Positions 41,689 to 51,082 are shown, counted from the stretch's first letter. The stretch: DNA of 64,000 nucleotides from Mycolicibacter virginiensis (GCF_022374935.2 NZ_CP092430.2:1364001-1428000); one strand, 5' to 3'. Program-made: numbers and translations. Notes: generated by a model from the letters alone, not told the origin.

Positions 41689-42507
41689 ATGCTCAACCAT
41701 CCCCGCACCGGTCAGCCGTTCGACTCCCCGGTGCCTGCCGGGGCAGGATGGCCCGGCGACCCGGCAACTCCGGCAACGCCGCAGGCTGCCGACGCCGCAC
41801 AAGTGGTGCAGCTGGCTGCCCAAGCCGAGTCGATCGATGAACTCGACGCGCTGATCAGCGTCTGCCGCGCCTGTCCGCGACTGGTGACGTGGCGCGAACA
41901 GGTCGCGGCCACCAAGCGAAAGTCCTTCGCCGACCAGCCTTACTGGGGCCGGCCGGTCCCGGGCTGGGGCTCGCCGAAGCCCAAGATCGTGATCGTCGGA
42001 TTGGCCCCGGCGGCCAACGGAGCCAACCGCACCGGCCGGATGTTCACCGGAGACCGGTCTGGCGACCAGCTCTACGCCGCGCTGTACCGGGCCGGCCTGG
42101 TCAACCAACCCACCAGCGTTGACGCTGCGGACGGGTTGCACGCCAATGACATTCGGATCATCGCTCCGGTACGCTGCGCCCCGCCGGACAACGCGCCGAC
42201 GACCCTCGAGCGCAACACCTGCGCGCCCTGGATCGACACCGAATGGCAGCTGATCGCGCCACACGTGCGGGTGATGATCGCGCTGGGCGGCTTCGCCTGG
42301 CAGGTCGCACTGCGGATCGCCGCCGAGCAGGTGCCCAAACCCAAGCCGAAGTTCGGCCACGGCGCGGTCGCCGAACTGGGCCCGGCGCTGCGGCTGCTGG
42401 GCTGCTATCACCCCAGTCAACAGAACATGTTCACCGGGCGGCTGACCCCGGCCATGCTGGACGACATCTTTGCGCAGGCCTCTCGGTTGGCGGGACTATC
42501 CGGCTGA
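41689..42507 (+). CDS. udgB: Type-5 uracil-DNA glycosylase UdgB
   Basis: A 272-residue Fe-S DNA repair enzyme that removes uracil, and in the type-5 family hypoxanthine or ethenocytosine. CRACPRL and later [20 protein letters not shown] supply the cluster cysteines. [19 protein letters not shown] is motif 1, lacking the polar catalytic residue of family 1, as in type 5. CYHPSQQN is the DNA-binding motif. The start is ATG 41689; an upstream in-frame stretch overlaps the MarR gene and is rejected. It matches Rv1259. Six bases separate it from the next gene. Confidence 0.9.
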   Translation: MLNHPRTGQPFDSPVPAGAGWPGDPATPATPQAADAAQVVQLAAQAESIDELDALISVCRACPRLVTWREQVAATKRKSFADQPYWGRPVPGWGSPKPKIVIVGLAPAANGANRTGRMFTGDRSGDQLYAALYRAGLVNQPTSVDAADGLHANDIRIIAPVRCAPPDNAPTTLERNTCAPWIDTEWQLIAPHVRVMIALGGFAWQVALRIAAEQVPKPKPKFGHGAVAELGPALRLLGCYHPSQQNMFTGRLTPAMLDDIFAQASRLAGLSG

Positions 42508-42513
42508 GGTCCG

Positions 42514-43560
42514 GTGTTGAGTAGCAGCGTGCGTCTTTCCGTTCTTGATCTCGTCCCGGTCCGTACCGACCAGTCCACCGCCGATGCGCTTGCTGCGACG
42601 GTGCGGCTGGCCCAGACTGCTGACCGCCTCGGGTTCACCCGATACTGGGTGGCCGAGCACCACAACATGCCCTCGGTAGGTGCCACCAGCCCGCCGGTAC
42701 TTCTCGCTTACCTCGCCGCACAGACGTCGCGGGTGCGGCTCGGTTCGGGCGGGGTGATGCTGCCTAACCACGCCCCGCTCGCGGTCGCCGAACAGTTCGC
42801 GTTGTTGGAGGCCGCCGCACCCGGCCGCATCGACTTGGGTATCGGACGGGCGCCCGGGTCCGACCCGGTCACCTCCGTCATGCTGCGCTCCGGGCGCGGC
42901 GACGAAGACATCGCGAACTTCCCCGACTATCTCGACCACGTGCGGGCGATGATGAGCAGCCGCGGGGTGCAGGTCCAGCTGCGTGACGGGGACTATCTGC
43001 TCAAGGCCACTCCGACCGCCGCCGGCGAGCCGCGGTTGTGGCTGTTGGGGTCGAGCATGTATTCGGCGCGGCTGGCCGCGGCCAAGGGGCTGCCCTACGT
43101 GTTCGCCCACCATTTCTCCGGTCAGGGCACCGAGGATGCGCTGGCCTACTACCGGGAGAATTTCACGCCGAGCGAAGTGTGCGCGGTGCCGACGACGTTT
43201 CTGACCGTCAACGCATCGGTTGCCGAAACCCGTGATGAGGCAATGGCGTTGATGCTGCCCAATCTGCAGATGATGGCTCGGTTGCGGACCGGGCGGCCGC
43301 TGGGCGCGGTCGACCTGGTCGAGGACGCGCAGGCGGCAGCGGTCTCCGATTCCGAACAACGCATCATCGACAGCGGGCTGCGGCGCGCGGTTGTCGGCAC
43401 ACCGGCCGAGGCGACCGAGCAGCTCACCGCGCTGGCGGAGCACTTCGCCGTCGACGAGGTGATGATCAACCCGGTCGCCTCGGCGCACCGCGGCACCGAC
43501 CCGGCCACCGCACCTGGCCGGGAACGCACCTGCGAGCTGTTGGCCAAGGAGCTGTTGTAA
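42514..43560 (+). CDS. Luciferase-like (LLM) flavin-dependent oxidoreductase, MsnO8/YhbW type
   Basis: A 348-residue TIM-barrel protein of the bacterial luciferase superfamily. LSVLDLVPVR at the N-terminus, RYWVAEHHNMPSVG and RIDLGIGRAPGSDP are hallmarks of the YhbW/MsnO8 subgroup, usually FMN-linked rather than F420-linked. The substrate is unknown. The start is GTG 42514, with a second GTG at codon 6 possible. It follows udgB closely and is probably co-transcribed with it. Its 3' end converges on the PGRS gene across a GC-rich hairpin at 43568-43612. Confidence 0.83.
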   Translation: MLSSSVRLSVLDLVPVRTDQSTADALAATVRLAQTADRLGFTRYWVAEHHNMPSVGATSPPVLLAYLAAQTSRVRLGSGGVMLPNHAPLAVAEQFALLEAAAPGRIDLGIGRAPGSDPVTSVMLRSGRGDEDIANFPDYLDHVRAMMSSRGVQVQLRDGDYLLKATPTAAGEPRLWLLGSSMYSARLAAAKGLPYVFAHHFSGQGTEDALAYYRENFTPSEVCAVPTTFLTVNASVAETRDEAMALMLPNLQMMARLRTGRPLGAVDLVEDAQAAAVSDSEQRIIDSGLRRAVVGTPAEATEQLTALAEHFAVDEVMINPVASAHRGTDPATAPGRERTCELLAKELL

Positions 43561-43567
43561 GGCCTCA

Positions 43568-43612
43568 GCGGCGATCGCGAGGGCGGCGGAGCCGGGCGAA
43601 GCGGGTCGCCGC
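43568..43612. terminator. GC-rich hairpin between convergent genes, related to the 48.7-kb repeat
   Basis: GCGGCGA (43568-43574) pairs with TCGCCGC (43606-43612), with a GC-rich interior (GGCGGCGGAGCCGGGCGAAG). It sits between the stops of the LLM oxidoreductase and the PGRS gene and can terminate both. The same core (GGCGATCGC, then GCGGCGGAGCCGGGCG, then GCGGGTCGCC) occurs twice at 48675-48780, so this is a dispersed repeat family. Confidence 0.6.
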
Positions 43613-43619
43613 CATGAAC

Positions 43620-46600
43620 CTAGCGGCTGATGATGGTCGCCCCGTAACCGCTGGGCCGGTAGTCGATGTAGACCGGGTTCACCGAGAACGGGTAGTAGCC
43701 GCTGTTGGCCGCCCCGCCCGACGTCACATACGGACCGTTGTTCGTGGTGGTGTAGGAGTACAGCAGGGTGCTGCCATCGGCGTTGTACACCGAGATCACC
43801 GTCCCGGCCGGCACCTGAGTGCCGACCCCGAGCTGCGGGAACAGTGACTGCGGAATGCTGCCGTACATGCCGCCGGAGTCGATCGAGGTCGTGACGGCCA
43901 CCGGGGGAGCGCCGTTGATGGAGATCATCGTGTCCACGTAGGGCGATCCGGAGACGGAGGTCTCGGGGTCGAGTGGGTTCGGTCCGAAAATTACTTGGCC
44001 GGTCTGCTCGTCGATGAGCACGCCCTGGTTGAGCGCACCGGGCAGCGCCGAGATGATCGTCGACGTGCCGGCATAGCCGTTGTTGGGGCCGATGCCCAGG
44101 ACTCCGACGATGCCGTACTGGTTGAAGTACTGCGTCATCAGTGCGTTCGACCCGGAAGTGACCACGTTGACGCCGGTGGGGTCGGTGACAAGGTCTCCCG
44201 AGCAGGCGACCTTGTCGCAGAATCCCACCGTGGTGCTGTAGGTCTGGTAGCCGTAGCTGTTGTTGCCCAATCCGGCGTAGCTGGCGTTGCCCGACAGCAG
44301 CACGTTGCCGATGCTGCCGGGGTTGCCGACCGCACTGCTCAGAATCGTCAGGCCGGTGGAGCCGGTGTCGATCTGCACCGGCACCGGGGGGCCACCGTTG
44401 ATCGAGATGTAGACGATCGGGCTGATGCCGCCGCTTTTCAGGTACAGCGGAATGGTGGCGTTGACCGGGCCCTCGGGGCCGCCGGTCTCGCCGGCGTGCC
44501 CGGTGCCGGAACCGGCCCCGCCCGCGCCTCCGGCGCCGTTGGCGCCGTTGCTGCCGACCGCGCCACCAAGACCACCTTCGCCGCCGTCGCCGCCGCTGCC
44601 ACCGTTGGCGCCGAGCCCGCCGGCGGCCACCGCGCCCGCCGCTCCGCCGTCGCCGCCGTCACCGGCCGCCCCACCGTGCACGTTCGTCCCGGTCAGGGTG
44701 GCGTCGCCGCCGTCGCCGCCATTGCCGCCGTGGCCGCCCGCTCCGGCGTTGCCGCCGGTGCCCGCGTGGGCGCCCAGACCGCCGGCGCCGCCCGCTCCGG
44801 CGTTACCGCCGGCGCCGCCGTTTCCGCCGTCACCCGCGCTGGAGCCCTGTGCGTAGTAGGTGCCAGTGGCGCTGCCGCCGTCGGCGCCGGCGCCGCCGAC
44901 ACCGCCGTTGCCGCCGGTGCCGCCGTTGAACCCGGTGTCACCCTTGCCGCCGGACCCACCGGCCCCAGCGGCTCCGCCGTTGCCGCCGTCCCCGCCGATG
45001 CCGACCGGTGCCTTGTTGATTCCGGGCTGGGCGTAGAGCCCGGAGCCGGGCGCCCCGCCGTCACCGGCCGCCCCGCCATTACCGCCGTTGCCGCCGGTAC
45101 CGCCGGCGCTGTTGTCGCCGGCCCCGCCGGTGCCGCCGCCGCCACCGGTACCGCCCCCGCCGCCGGCACCGCCGTCACCGTTGGTGCCGAACCTGCCGTG
45201 CTCACCCGCGGCGGCGTTGCCGGCGTAGGCAGAACCACCCGCGCCGCCACTGCCGCCGGCGCCGCCGTTGCCGCCGTCGAAGCCGGTGCCGCCGCCGAGC
45301 GCTCCGCCGTAACCCAGCCCGCCGTTGCCGCCGACGCCGCCGGCCCCGCCGTCACCGCCGCTGCCGTATTGCACGTTGTTGGCCACGTCCAGCGTGGCGA
45401 TGCCGTTGCCGCCGCCGTTGCCGCCGGCCCCACCGGCGCCACCGGCACCACCGTTACCGGTGCCAGTTCCCTGTGCGTAGGCGCTGCTGCCGCCGGCGCC
45501 GCCTATGCCACCCGCTCCGCCGTTGCCGCCGCTGCCGGGCAGGGTGGCGCTGGGAGGCAGCTGGCTCTGGTCCACGCCGCGGCCGCCGTCTCCGGCCTTC
45601 CCGCCGGCGCCGCCGTTGCCGCCGTTGCCGTCGCCGAGCGAGTTTCCGCCGGCCCCACCCTTCCCGCCGTTACCGCCGTCTCCGGCGTTGCCGTTGCTGA
45701 CGACCGGGTTGCCATTGGCTCCGTTCGCGCCGTTGCCGCCGGCGCCGCCGTTGCCTCCGTTGCCGTGCAGGCTGCCGGTCCCGCCGGCGCCGCCGTTGCC
45801 GCCGTTGGCGCCCGGGGTGACGGCGTTGAAGCCGTTGCCGCCGTTGCCGCCGTTGCCGGCAGGGGCGCCCGTGGACCCGTCACCGCCCATCCCGCCGATG
45901 CCGCCGATGCCGCCGGTGCCCGCAGCGCCGCCGGCCCCGCTGCCGCCGTTCAGGCCGCCGTTGCCGCCGCGACCGCCATCCGGATGGGCCGCACTGCCGT
46001 TGCCGCCGTTGCCCCCGTTGCCGGGATCACCACCGGTCCCGCCTTTGCCGCCGTTTCCGTTCGCGCCCTGAAGTCCCGCGGCGCCGTGTGCGGCGGTGCC
46101 GCCCGCGCCGCCATTGCCGCCGGTCCCGCCGGTCCCGCCGTCGCCGCCGTTACCGCCATTACTTCCGGCGCCGCCGGCAACGCTGCTGTTGGCGCCGTCG
46201 GATCCGGTGCCGCCGGTCCCGCCCATGCCGCCGTTGCCGCCGGCGCCGCCGTTGCCGGCGTTGCCACCGAGGGTGCCGCCCGCACCACCTACGCCGCCGT
46301 TGCCGCCGTTGCCGCCGATACCGCCGGAACCACCAGCGACACCATTCCCGGACGCATTGCTGCCGTGGGCACCGAGGCCGCCCGCGCCGCCCGCGCCGCC
46401 GTGACCGCCGTCGCCGTACACGCCGCCGTTGCCGCCGTTACCTCCGGTGCCGCCGGTGCCGGCAGCTCCCGTGGTGGCGGCAAAGCCCGCCCCGCCGTCG
46501 CCGCCATTGCCCCCGCTGCGTCCGGCCACTCCGACCGCGCCGGCAGCGCCTTGGGAACCGGTGCCTGCCAGGCCACCGGTCCCGGCCAGCCCGCCGGCCC

Positions 46601-47699
46601 CGCCATTTCCTGCTGCGCCGGCGTTGCCGCCGTTGCCGCCTGTGCCGCCGTCCAGGTGGGCGGCTGTGCCCGCCGCTCCGGTTCCGCCGGTGCCGCCCAC
46701 ACCGGCCGCGCCGCCTTGACCACCGGCGCCGCCATCGCCGTTTGCTCCGGCAGTACCGCGACCCGATGCGCCACCGGCCCCGCCGTTGCCGCCCTGACCG
46801 CCGCTTCCGCCGTATCCCCCGTCGCTGCCATTGCCTCCGGTGCCGCCATTGATGGCGAAATCTCCGGTGTGGCCATCAGTGCCAGCCCCACCGTTGCCGC
46901 CCGCGCCGCCGGCCCCGCCGTTGCCGCCCCGGCCGCCATCGCCGAACAGTGTTGACAGACTCGTCCCGCCTGCGCCCCCGCTGCCGCCGGTGCCACCGGT
47001 TGCGCCCAGGGCACCAGTCGCTCCGACGAATCCCGCTCCGCCGACACCGCCGGCGCCGCCGTTGCCGAACAGCCAGGCGACGGCGTCGCCTCCGGCACCG
47101 CCAACACCGCCGGTTTCGCCGTTGATACCGATTCCGCCTGCGCCGCCGGCGCCGCCGTTGCCCATGAATGACCCACCGGCGCCGCCAGTTCCGCCTGCCG
47201 CGCCGGCGCCACCGTCGCCGCCCGCACCGCCGTCACCGAACATGCCGGCCGCGCCGCCGTTGCCGCCGGCCACCCCGGCGGCGCTCTGGTCGAACCCGTC
47301 TCCGCCGTCGCCGAACCACAGGCCGCCGGCACCGCCGTTCGGGTTTTCTGCGGTGCCGTCGGCACCGTTGCCGATCAGGATCTGGCCGGCGGCGGTGTTG
47401 ATCCAGCCGTTGACCATCGACCCGAAGTCGCTGTTGATCCAGTTGTCGATGGACGTGTGGAACGGGTCGTAGAAGAGTTGGTCAAACCATGCCGCGGAGT
47501 CGAGGGCGCTGCTATCCGCGGCCACCCCGGCGACCGGCGTGAACATGTCGATCAGCCAGTCGAAGTCCATCCCGTCGGCCTGTGCCGATCCGGCCGCGGG
47601 TGTGAGCCCGACGGCGAGGAAGGTGCCGACCGCCGCTCCGGCTCCCGCCAGGCGCCGGCGTGCTGACTTCGACTTACCCGACCCACCCTGACGACTCAT
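43620..47699 (-). CDS. PGRS-repeat surface protein without a PE domain, with C-terminal PecA-like aspartic protease domain
   Basis: A 1359-residue exported protein. Instead of a PE domain it has a basic leader (SGKSKSARRRLAGAGAAVG) and a hydrophobic stretch ending near QAD (about residue 42). A short DFDWLIDMF-containing domain follows (about 43-115), then roughly 950 residues of GGAGG/GNGG repeats. The C-terminal domain (about 1085-1359) has two pepsin-type motifs: D1111 in QIDTGSTGL and D1274 in SIDSGGMYG. That domain resembles PecA/PE_PGRS35, the protease that processes PE domains. The 3-kb GC-rich repeat tract explains the long ORFs on the other strand. No PE, PPE or ESX gene is adjacent. 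Confidence 0.85.
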   Translation of the reverse strand: MSRQGGSGKSKSARRRLAGAGAAVGTFLAVGLTPAAGSAQADGMDFDWLIDMFTPVAGVAADSSALDSAAWFDQLFYDPFHTSIDNWINSDFGSMVNGWINTAAGQILIGNGADGTAENPNGGAGGLWFGDGGDGFDQSAAGVAGGNGGAAGMFGDGGAGGDGGAGAAGGTGGAGGSFMGNGGAGGAGGIGINGETGGVGGAGGDAVAWLFGNGGAGGVGGAGFVGATGALGATGGTGGSGGAGGTSLSTLFGDGGRGGNGGAGGAGGNGGAGTDGHTGDFAINGGTGGNGSDGGYGGSGGQGGNGGAGGASGRGTAGANGDGGAGGQGGAAGVGGTGGTGAAGTAAHLDGGTGGNGGNAGAAGNGGAGGLAGTGGLAGTGSQGAAGAVGVAGRSGGNGGDGGAGFAATTGAAGTGGTGGNGGNGGVYGDGGHGGAGGAGGLGAHGSNASGNGVAGGSGGIGGNGGNGGVGGAGGTLGGNAGNGGAGGNGGMGGTGGTGSDGANSSVAGGAGSNGGNGGDGGTGGTGGNGGAGGTAAHGAAGLQGANGNGGKGGTGGDPGNGGNGGNGSAAHPDGGRGGNGGLNGGSGAGGAAGTGGIGGIGGMGGDGSTGAPAGNGGNGGNGFNAVTPGANGGNGGAGGTGSLHGNGGNGGAGGNGANGANGNPVVSNGNAGDGGNGGKGGAGGNSLGDGNGGNGGAGGKAGDGGRGVDQSQLPPSATLPGSGGNGGAGGIGGAGGSSAYAQGTGTGNGGAGGAGGAGGNGGGNGIATLDVANNVQYGSGGDGGAGGVGGNGGLGYGGALGGGTGFDGGNGGAGGSGGAGGSAYAGNAAAGEHGRFGTNGDGGAGGGGGTGGGGGTGGAGDNSAGGTGGNGGNGGAAGDGGAPGSGLYAQPGINKAPVGIGGDGGNGGAAGAGGSGGKGDTGFNGGTGGNGGVGGAGADGGSATGTYYAQGSSAGDGGNGGAGGNAGAGGAGGLGAHAGTGGNAGAGGHGGNGGDGGDATLTGTNVHGGAAGDGGDGGAAGAVAAGGLGANGGSGGDGGEGGLGGAVGSNGANGAGGAGGAGSGTGHAGETGGPEGPVNATIPLYLKSGGISPIVYISINGGPPVPVQIDTGSTGLTILSSAVGNPGSIGNVLLSGNASYAGLGNNSYGYQTYSTTVGFCDKVACSGDLVTDPTGVNVVTSGSNALMTQYFNQYGIVGVLGIGPNNGYAGTSTIISALPGALNQGVLIDEQTGQVIFGPNPLDPETSVSGSPYVDTMISINGAPPVAVTTSIDSGGMYGSIPQSLFPQLGVGTQVPAGTVISVYNADGSTLLYSYTTTNNGPYVTSGGAANSGYYPFSVNPVYIDYRPSGYGATIISR

Positions 47700-47735
47700 C
47701 GCCCCAAAGTACTAGCTGAGTGCTACCTGAGCAAA

Positions 47736-47753
47736 AGTTAGAGAAGACTAACT
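47736..47753 (-). promoter_or_regulatory. Inverted repeat upstream of the PGRS gene
   Basis: AGTTAG (47736-47741) and CTAACT (47748-47753) form a perfect dyad with a six-base spacer. The dyad ends 10 bases from the stop of the next gene and begins 37 bases upstream of the PGRS start codon, where a promoter or operator is expected. The function is inferred from position alone. Confidence 0.4.
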
Positions 47754-47763
47754 GAATGGGGCC

Positions 47764-48219
47764 TCAGGTAGACGACAACGGGGTCAATGCCACAACGGGG
47801 ATCGGCCGGGATGTCCGGCGCTGATAGGCCTCGTATCGGTCCGCGTTGTTGGCGTTGACCAGGCGCCACAACCGGGCATAGTCCGGGTCGTCGGGCAGCA
47901 CCGGCCGCGCCGTGGCCCGCAGTCGCTTCGGCCCGACGTTGATTTCCACATCCGGGTTGGCCTTGAGGTTGTGGTACCAGCCGGGGGAGCGGGGTGCGCC
48001 GCCCATCGACGCGACAATCAGGTACGCGTCGCCGTCGCGGGCGTAGGTCAGCGTCGAGGTGCGTGCTTGGCCGGTTTTCGCCCCGACGGTGTGCAGCAAC
48101 AGGTTGGGCGGCAGGCCCGGTACCTTGTGGCCGATCCAGCCGTTGGTCTGTTGGTAGATCAGGTTGTGCAGGCTGAGCGCTCGGACGCCCAGCTTTTCGA
48201 TCGGGGATAGATGGTCCAT
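47764..48219 (-). CDS. Deazaflavin (F420)-dependent nitroreductase, DDN family (Rv1261c-like)
   Basis: A 151-residue split-barrel protein of the mycobacterial DDN family that binds F420 or FMN. The pattern LLLHTVGAKTGQARTSTLTY, then DGDAYLIVASMGGAPRSPGWYHNL, is diagnostic. The physiological substrate is unknown; Mtb Ddn activates nitroimidazoles and reduces quinones. It matches Rv1261c. The start ATG 48219 is 17 bases after the HIT gene stop on the same strand, so the two probably share a transcript. Confidence 0.88.
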   Translation of the reverse strand: MDHLSPIEKLGVRALSLHNLIYQQTNGWIGHKVPGLPPNLLLHTVGAKTGQARTSTLTYARDGDAYLIVASMGGAPRSPGWYHNLKANPDVEINVGPKRLRATARPVLPDDPDYARLWRLVNANNADRYEAYQRRTSRPIPVVALTPLSST

Positions 48220-48236
48220 ACCGTCGAGTCTGCCCG

Positions 48237-48662
48237 CTAGTTGTCGCTGCTCGCCAGCGCTGCCCGCAGTATTGTCCCGGTGCCCTCGCGGTCCGGATCG
48301 CGGCGCACCAGCAGCCCCTTCGCGAAGGACAGTCGGTCGCCGTCCCGTCGCGGGACCACGTGCAGGTGGATGTGGAACACGCTCTGAAAGGCCGCCCGGC
48401 CGTCGTTGATCACCAGGTTGTTGCCGTCGGCGTGCAGCCCGGAGGCGCGTGCGGCCTGGGCGACCCGCTGCCCGACGGTCAGCATGCCGGCCAGGGTGGC
48501 CGCCGGGGTGTCGGTCAGGTCCACGAAGTGCTGTTTGGGGATCACCAGGGTGTGGCCGCGGGTGAACGGTCGGATGTCGAGAAACGCCAGGTACTCGTCG
48601 TCTTCGAAAACCCGCACCGCCGGCGCGTCACCGGCGACCACGGCACAGAACACGCAGGACAT
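48237..48662 (-). CDS. HIT-family nucleotide-binding hydrolase (Rv1262c-like)
   Basis: A 141-residue histidine-triad protein, probably hydrolysing nucleoside phosphoramidates or dinucleoside polyphosphates. CVFCAVVAGD at the N-terminus supplies zinc-type cysteines, and the triad HIHLHVVP is near residue 100. The start is ATG 48662 (MSCVFC); an ATG seven codons upstream overlaps the repeat region edge. Equivalent to Rv1262c. The tandem hairpin repeats at 48675-48790 separate it from the aminotransferase gene upstream on the same strand. Confidence 0.9.
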   Translation of the reverse strand: MSCVFCAVVAGDAPAVRVFEDDEYLAFLDIRPFTRGHTLVIPKQHFVDLTDTPAATLAGMLTVGQRVAQAARASGLHADGNNLVINDGRAAFQSVFHIHLHVVPRRDGDRLSFAKGLLVRRDPDREGTGTILRAALASSDN

Positions 48663-48674
48663 GCCCGCTACGTT

Positions 48675-48790
48675 AGCGATCAAGGCGATCGCAAGCGCGG
48701 CGGAGCCGGGCGCCGCGGGTCGCCTTTAGCGATCAAGGCGATCGCAAGCGCGGCGGAGCCGGGCGCCGCGGGTCGCCTTTAGCGATCAAG
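48675..48790 (-). repeat. Tandem 53-bp hairpin repeat at the aminotransferase 3' end
   Basis: Two identical 53-bp units (48675-48727 and 48728-48780) are followed by a 10-base partial copy (AGCGATCAAG, 48781-48790) that includes the stop codon of the aminotransferase gene. Each unit has outer arms AAGGCGA/TCGCCTT and inner arms CGCGGCG/CGCCGCG, so it folds into a strong hairpin ending in TTT on the plus strand. A divergent single copy lies at 43568-43612. The layout parallels the kgd repeat, though the sequence is unrelated. Confidence 0.8.
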
Positions 48791-49937
48791 TCAGCGCACC
48801 GGCCATCGCCTCGATCGCCCGGCCCAAGATGGTCCGGGTGGTCGCGAAGTTCAGCCGCGCGAAGCCCCGTCCGCCGCCGAACGGGATACCCGGGCTCAGC
48901 GCCACCCGCGCGTCGGCCAGCAGGATCTCGGCCGGTTCGGCGGGCAATCCCAGCGCCCGGAAATCGAGCCACGCCAGGTAGGTGGCCTCAGGATGGCTGA
49001 CCCGCAGGCCCGGCAGCGCTGCGGGCAGCGCTTGGCTGAGGTGGTCACGGTTGGCCCGCAGGTAGGTCAACAGGGAATCCAGCCAAGGCCCGCCGCGGGT
49101 GTAGGCGGCAAGGTTGGCGCTGATACCGACGGTGGCGGCGCCCATGGTGTGCAGCATGTTGATCCGATCCCAGGCGGCCGCGTCGCGCGGATTGGTCAGG
49201 ATCACCTGGGCGCACATGAGCCCGGGCAGGTTCCAGCCTTTGGAGGCCGACATCAGCGTGATGACGGTGTCGGCGGCGGCGGGCGATACCGAGGCCGCCG
49301 CGACGTGGGGCCGGTCGTAGACCAGCGGGGCGTGGATCTCGTCGGCGATCACCCGCGCGCCGTGGCGAGCGGCGATATCCACGATCGCACTGAGCTCCTC
49401 GGCGGTGAAGGCGGTGCCCAGCGGGTTATTGGGGTTGCACAAGATCAGCGAACCGGCGCCGGCGGCGAACGCGGCGTCCAGGGCATCCAGGTCCATCAGG
49501 TAGCGACCTGAGTCCTGCTGTGTCATCGGGATTTCCAGGCGCTGACGGCCGGTCACGGTCAACAGGTCGAAGAACGGCATGTAGGCCGGTACCGGCAGCA
49601 CCACCGGGCTCTCCGGGCGGGTGAGGAACTCGATCACCACCTCCATGCCCTTGAGAACGTCGGGCACCACCCGCACCCACTCCGGCTGAACGGGCCAGGC
49701 GTAGCGGTCCAGGCACCATTGGGCCAGTGCGGTGGGCAACGCATCGGAGCCCAGCGCCGGATAGCCGAACTCCTCATTGGCCACGCAGGCGCGCACCCCG
49801 TCGAGCACCGCGGGCGCGGTGGGGAAGTCCATCTCGGCGATCCACAGCGCCAGCACGTCGGGAGCGAAGTGATTCCACTTGATGGTGTTGCGGGCACGGA
49901 GTTGTTCGGGGGTCAGCGCATCGAAGACTTCAGCCAC
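48786..49937 (-). CDS. PLP-dependent C-S lyase/aminotransferase, MalY/PatB type
   Basis: A 383-residue fold-type-I PLP enzyme. K233 in [11 protein letters not shown] forms the Schiff base, D199 in ADEIH and the asparagine in NPNNPLG bind the cofactor, and [13 protein letters not shown] at the N-terminus marks the MalY/PatB cystathionine beta-lyase group. It probably cleaves cystathionine or related thioethers. In M. tuberculosis a related gene (Rv2294) lies elsewhere, and amiB2 occupies this position. It is divergent from the cyclase gene, with only 32 bases between the starts. Confidence 0.86.
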   Translation of the reverse strand: MAEVFDALTPEQLRARNTIKWNHFAPDVLALWIAEMDFPTAPAVLDGVRACVANEEFGYPALGSDALPTALAQWCLDRYAWPVQPEWVRVVPDVLKGMEVVIEFLTRPESPVVLPVPAYMPFFDLLTVTGRQRLEIPMTQQDSGRYLMDLDALDAAFAAGAGSLILCNPNNPLGTAFTAEELSAIVDIAARHGARVIADEIHAPLVYDRPHVAAASVSPAAADTVITLMSASKGWNLPGLMCAQVILTNPRDAAAWDRINMLHTMGAATVGISANLAAYTRGGPWLDSLLTYLRANRDHLSQALPAALPGLRVSHPEATYLAWLDFRALGLPAEPAEILLADARVALSPGIPFGGGRGFARLNFATTRTILGRAIEAMAGALT

Positions 49938-49969
49938 TCCGTCAGTCTGCCGCGAGATACGTTTGCGGT

Positions 49970-51082
49970 GTGGGGGACCCTGAGATCGAGGACTTGCTGG
50001 CCGGGTTGGAGGGCACTGCGCGTGCCGAGCGTGCCGAACTGATCGAATGGCTGCTGGGACAGGGCATCACCGCTGAGGAGATCCGCGGAAACGTCTCACC
50101 GATGCTGCTGGCGTCGCGACGCCTGGTCGGCGATGACGGCACCTACGTCTCGGCTCGCGAGATCAGTGAATCCACCGGAGTCGACCTCGAACAGTTGCAG
50201 CGTCTGCAGCGTGCGGTCGGGCTGCCGTGGATGGACGACCCGGACGCCCCGGCGCAGATGCGCGCTGACGCCAGCATCGCCATGCATGCGCGCCGCTTCA
50301 TCGACGCCGGGATCGATCCCGAGCAGGCCCTGCAGACGGCTCGGTTGTTGGCCGATGGGCTGGCGCACACCGCGGAATTCATGCGCTTCACGGTGTTGTC
50401 TGCGATCGGCGAGCCGGGCGTCACCGAGCTGCAGATCGCCCAGCGGTCGCGGGATCTGGTGGCGGGGTTGGCGCCGATGTTGGGTCCGTTCGTCCAGGAC
50501 ATGCTGATGATGCAGCTGCGCCATCAGCTCGACATCGACGCCGTCACCGCCAGCGAACGCTTGGCCGGCGCACCGCTGCCGGGAGCGCGCCAGATCACCG
50601 TCGCGTTCGCCGATCTGGTCGGCTTCACCCGGCTCGGCGAGATGGTGCCGCCCGAGGAGCTGGTTCAGCTCGCCGAACGCTTGACCGTGCTGGGGCGCGA
50701 GATCGCTGTTCCTCCGGTGCGATTCATCAAGACCATCGGCGACGCGGTGATGTTCGTCTGCCCGGAGCCGGCACCGCTGGTCGACGCGGTGCTTCAGCTG
50801 GTTGAGGCGGCCCAGGCCGACGACACTTTGCCTCGGCTTCGTGCCGGTGTCGCCTCCGGCGAAGCGGTGAGTCGGGTCGGGGACTGGTTCGGCAGCCCGG
50901 TGAACACCGCGAGCCGGATAACCGGGGTCGCCCGACCGGGCACGGTGCTGGTCGCTGAGCCGGTGCGGGTGGCGTTGACCGAATCTGCCGACTTCCAGTG
51001 GTCGTTCGCCGGTGGACGTCACCTCAAGGGCATCAAGAGCGAGGTGAATCTGTTCCGCGTCCGTCATCGCGCCGACGACTGA
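49970..51082 (+). CDS. Class III adenylyl cyclase, Rv1264 type with N-terminal autoinhibitory domain
   Basis: A 370-residue cyclase. Residues 1-200 are a helical regulatory domain which, in Mtb Rv1264, inhibits activity at neutral pH and releases it when acidic. The catalytic domain spans about 205-365. Metal ligands are D215 in FADLVGFT and D258 in IGDAVMF; K254 and D305 select adenine; N312 and R316 in SPVNTASR support the transition state. All six are canonical, so ATP is the expected substrate. The start is GTG 49970 (GDPEIEDL). The position matches Rv1264. pH control is family knowledge. Confidence 0.9.
   Translation: MGDPEIEDLLAGLEGTARAERAELIEWLLGQGITAEEIRGNVSPMLLASRRLVGDDGTYVSAREISESTGVDLEQLQRLQRAVGLPWMDDPDAPAQMRADASIAMHARRFIDAGIDPEQALQTARLLADGLAHTAEFMRFTVLSAIGEPGVTELQIAQRSRDLVAGLAPMLGPFVQDMLMMQLRHQLDIDAVTASERLAGAPLPGARQITVAFADLVGFTRLGEMVPPEELVQLAERLTVLGREIAVPPVRFIKTIGDAVMFVCPEPAPLVDAVLQLVEAAQADDTLPRLRAGVASGEAVSRVGDWFGSPVNTASRITGVARPGTVLVAEPVRVALTESADFQWSFAGGRHLKGIKSEVNLFRVRHRADD

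Noticed and set aside
43995..46955. 986-codon open frame on the plus strand opposite the PGRS gene
   Set aside because: It is the reverse complement of GGC/GCC-rich PGRS repeats, which leave stops out of other frames. Its translation is low-complexity Ala/Val/Gly with no domain.
44500..47350. Possible CRISPR array or tandem DNA repeat
   Set aside because: The repetition is codon-level PGRS sequence within one open frame, with no regular spacers.
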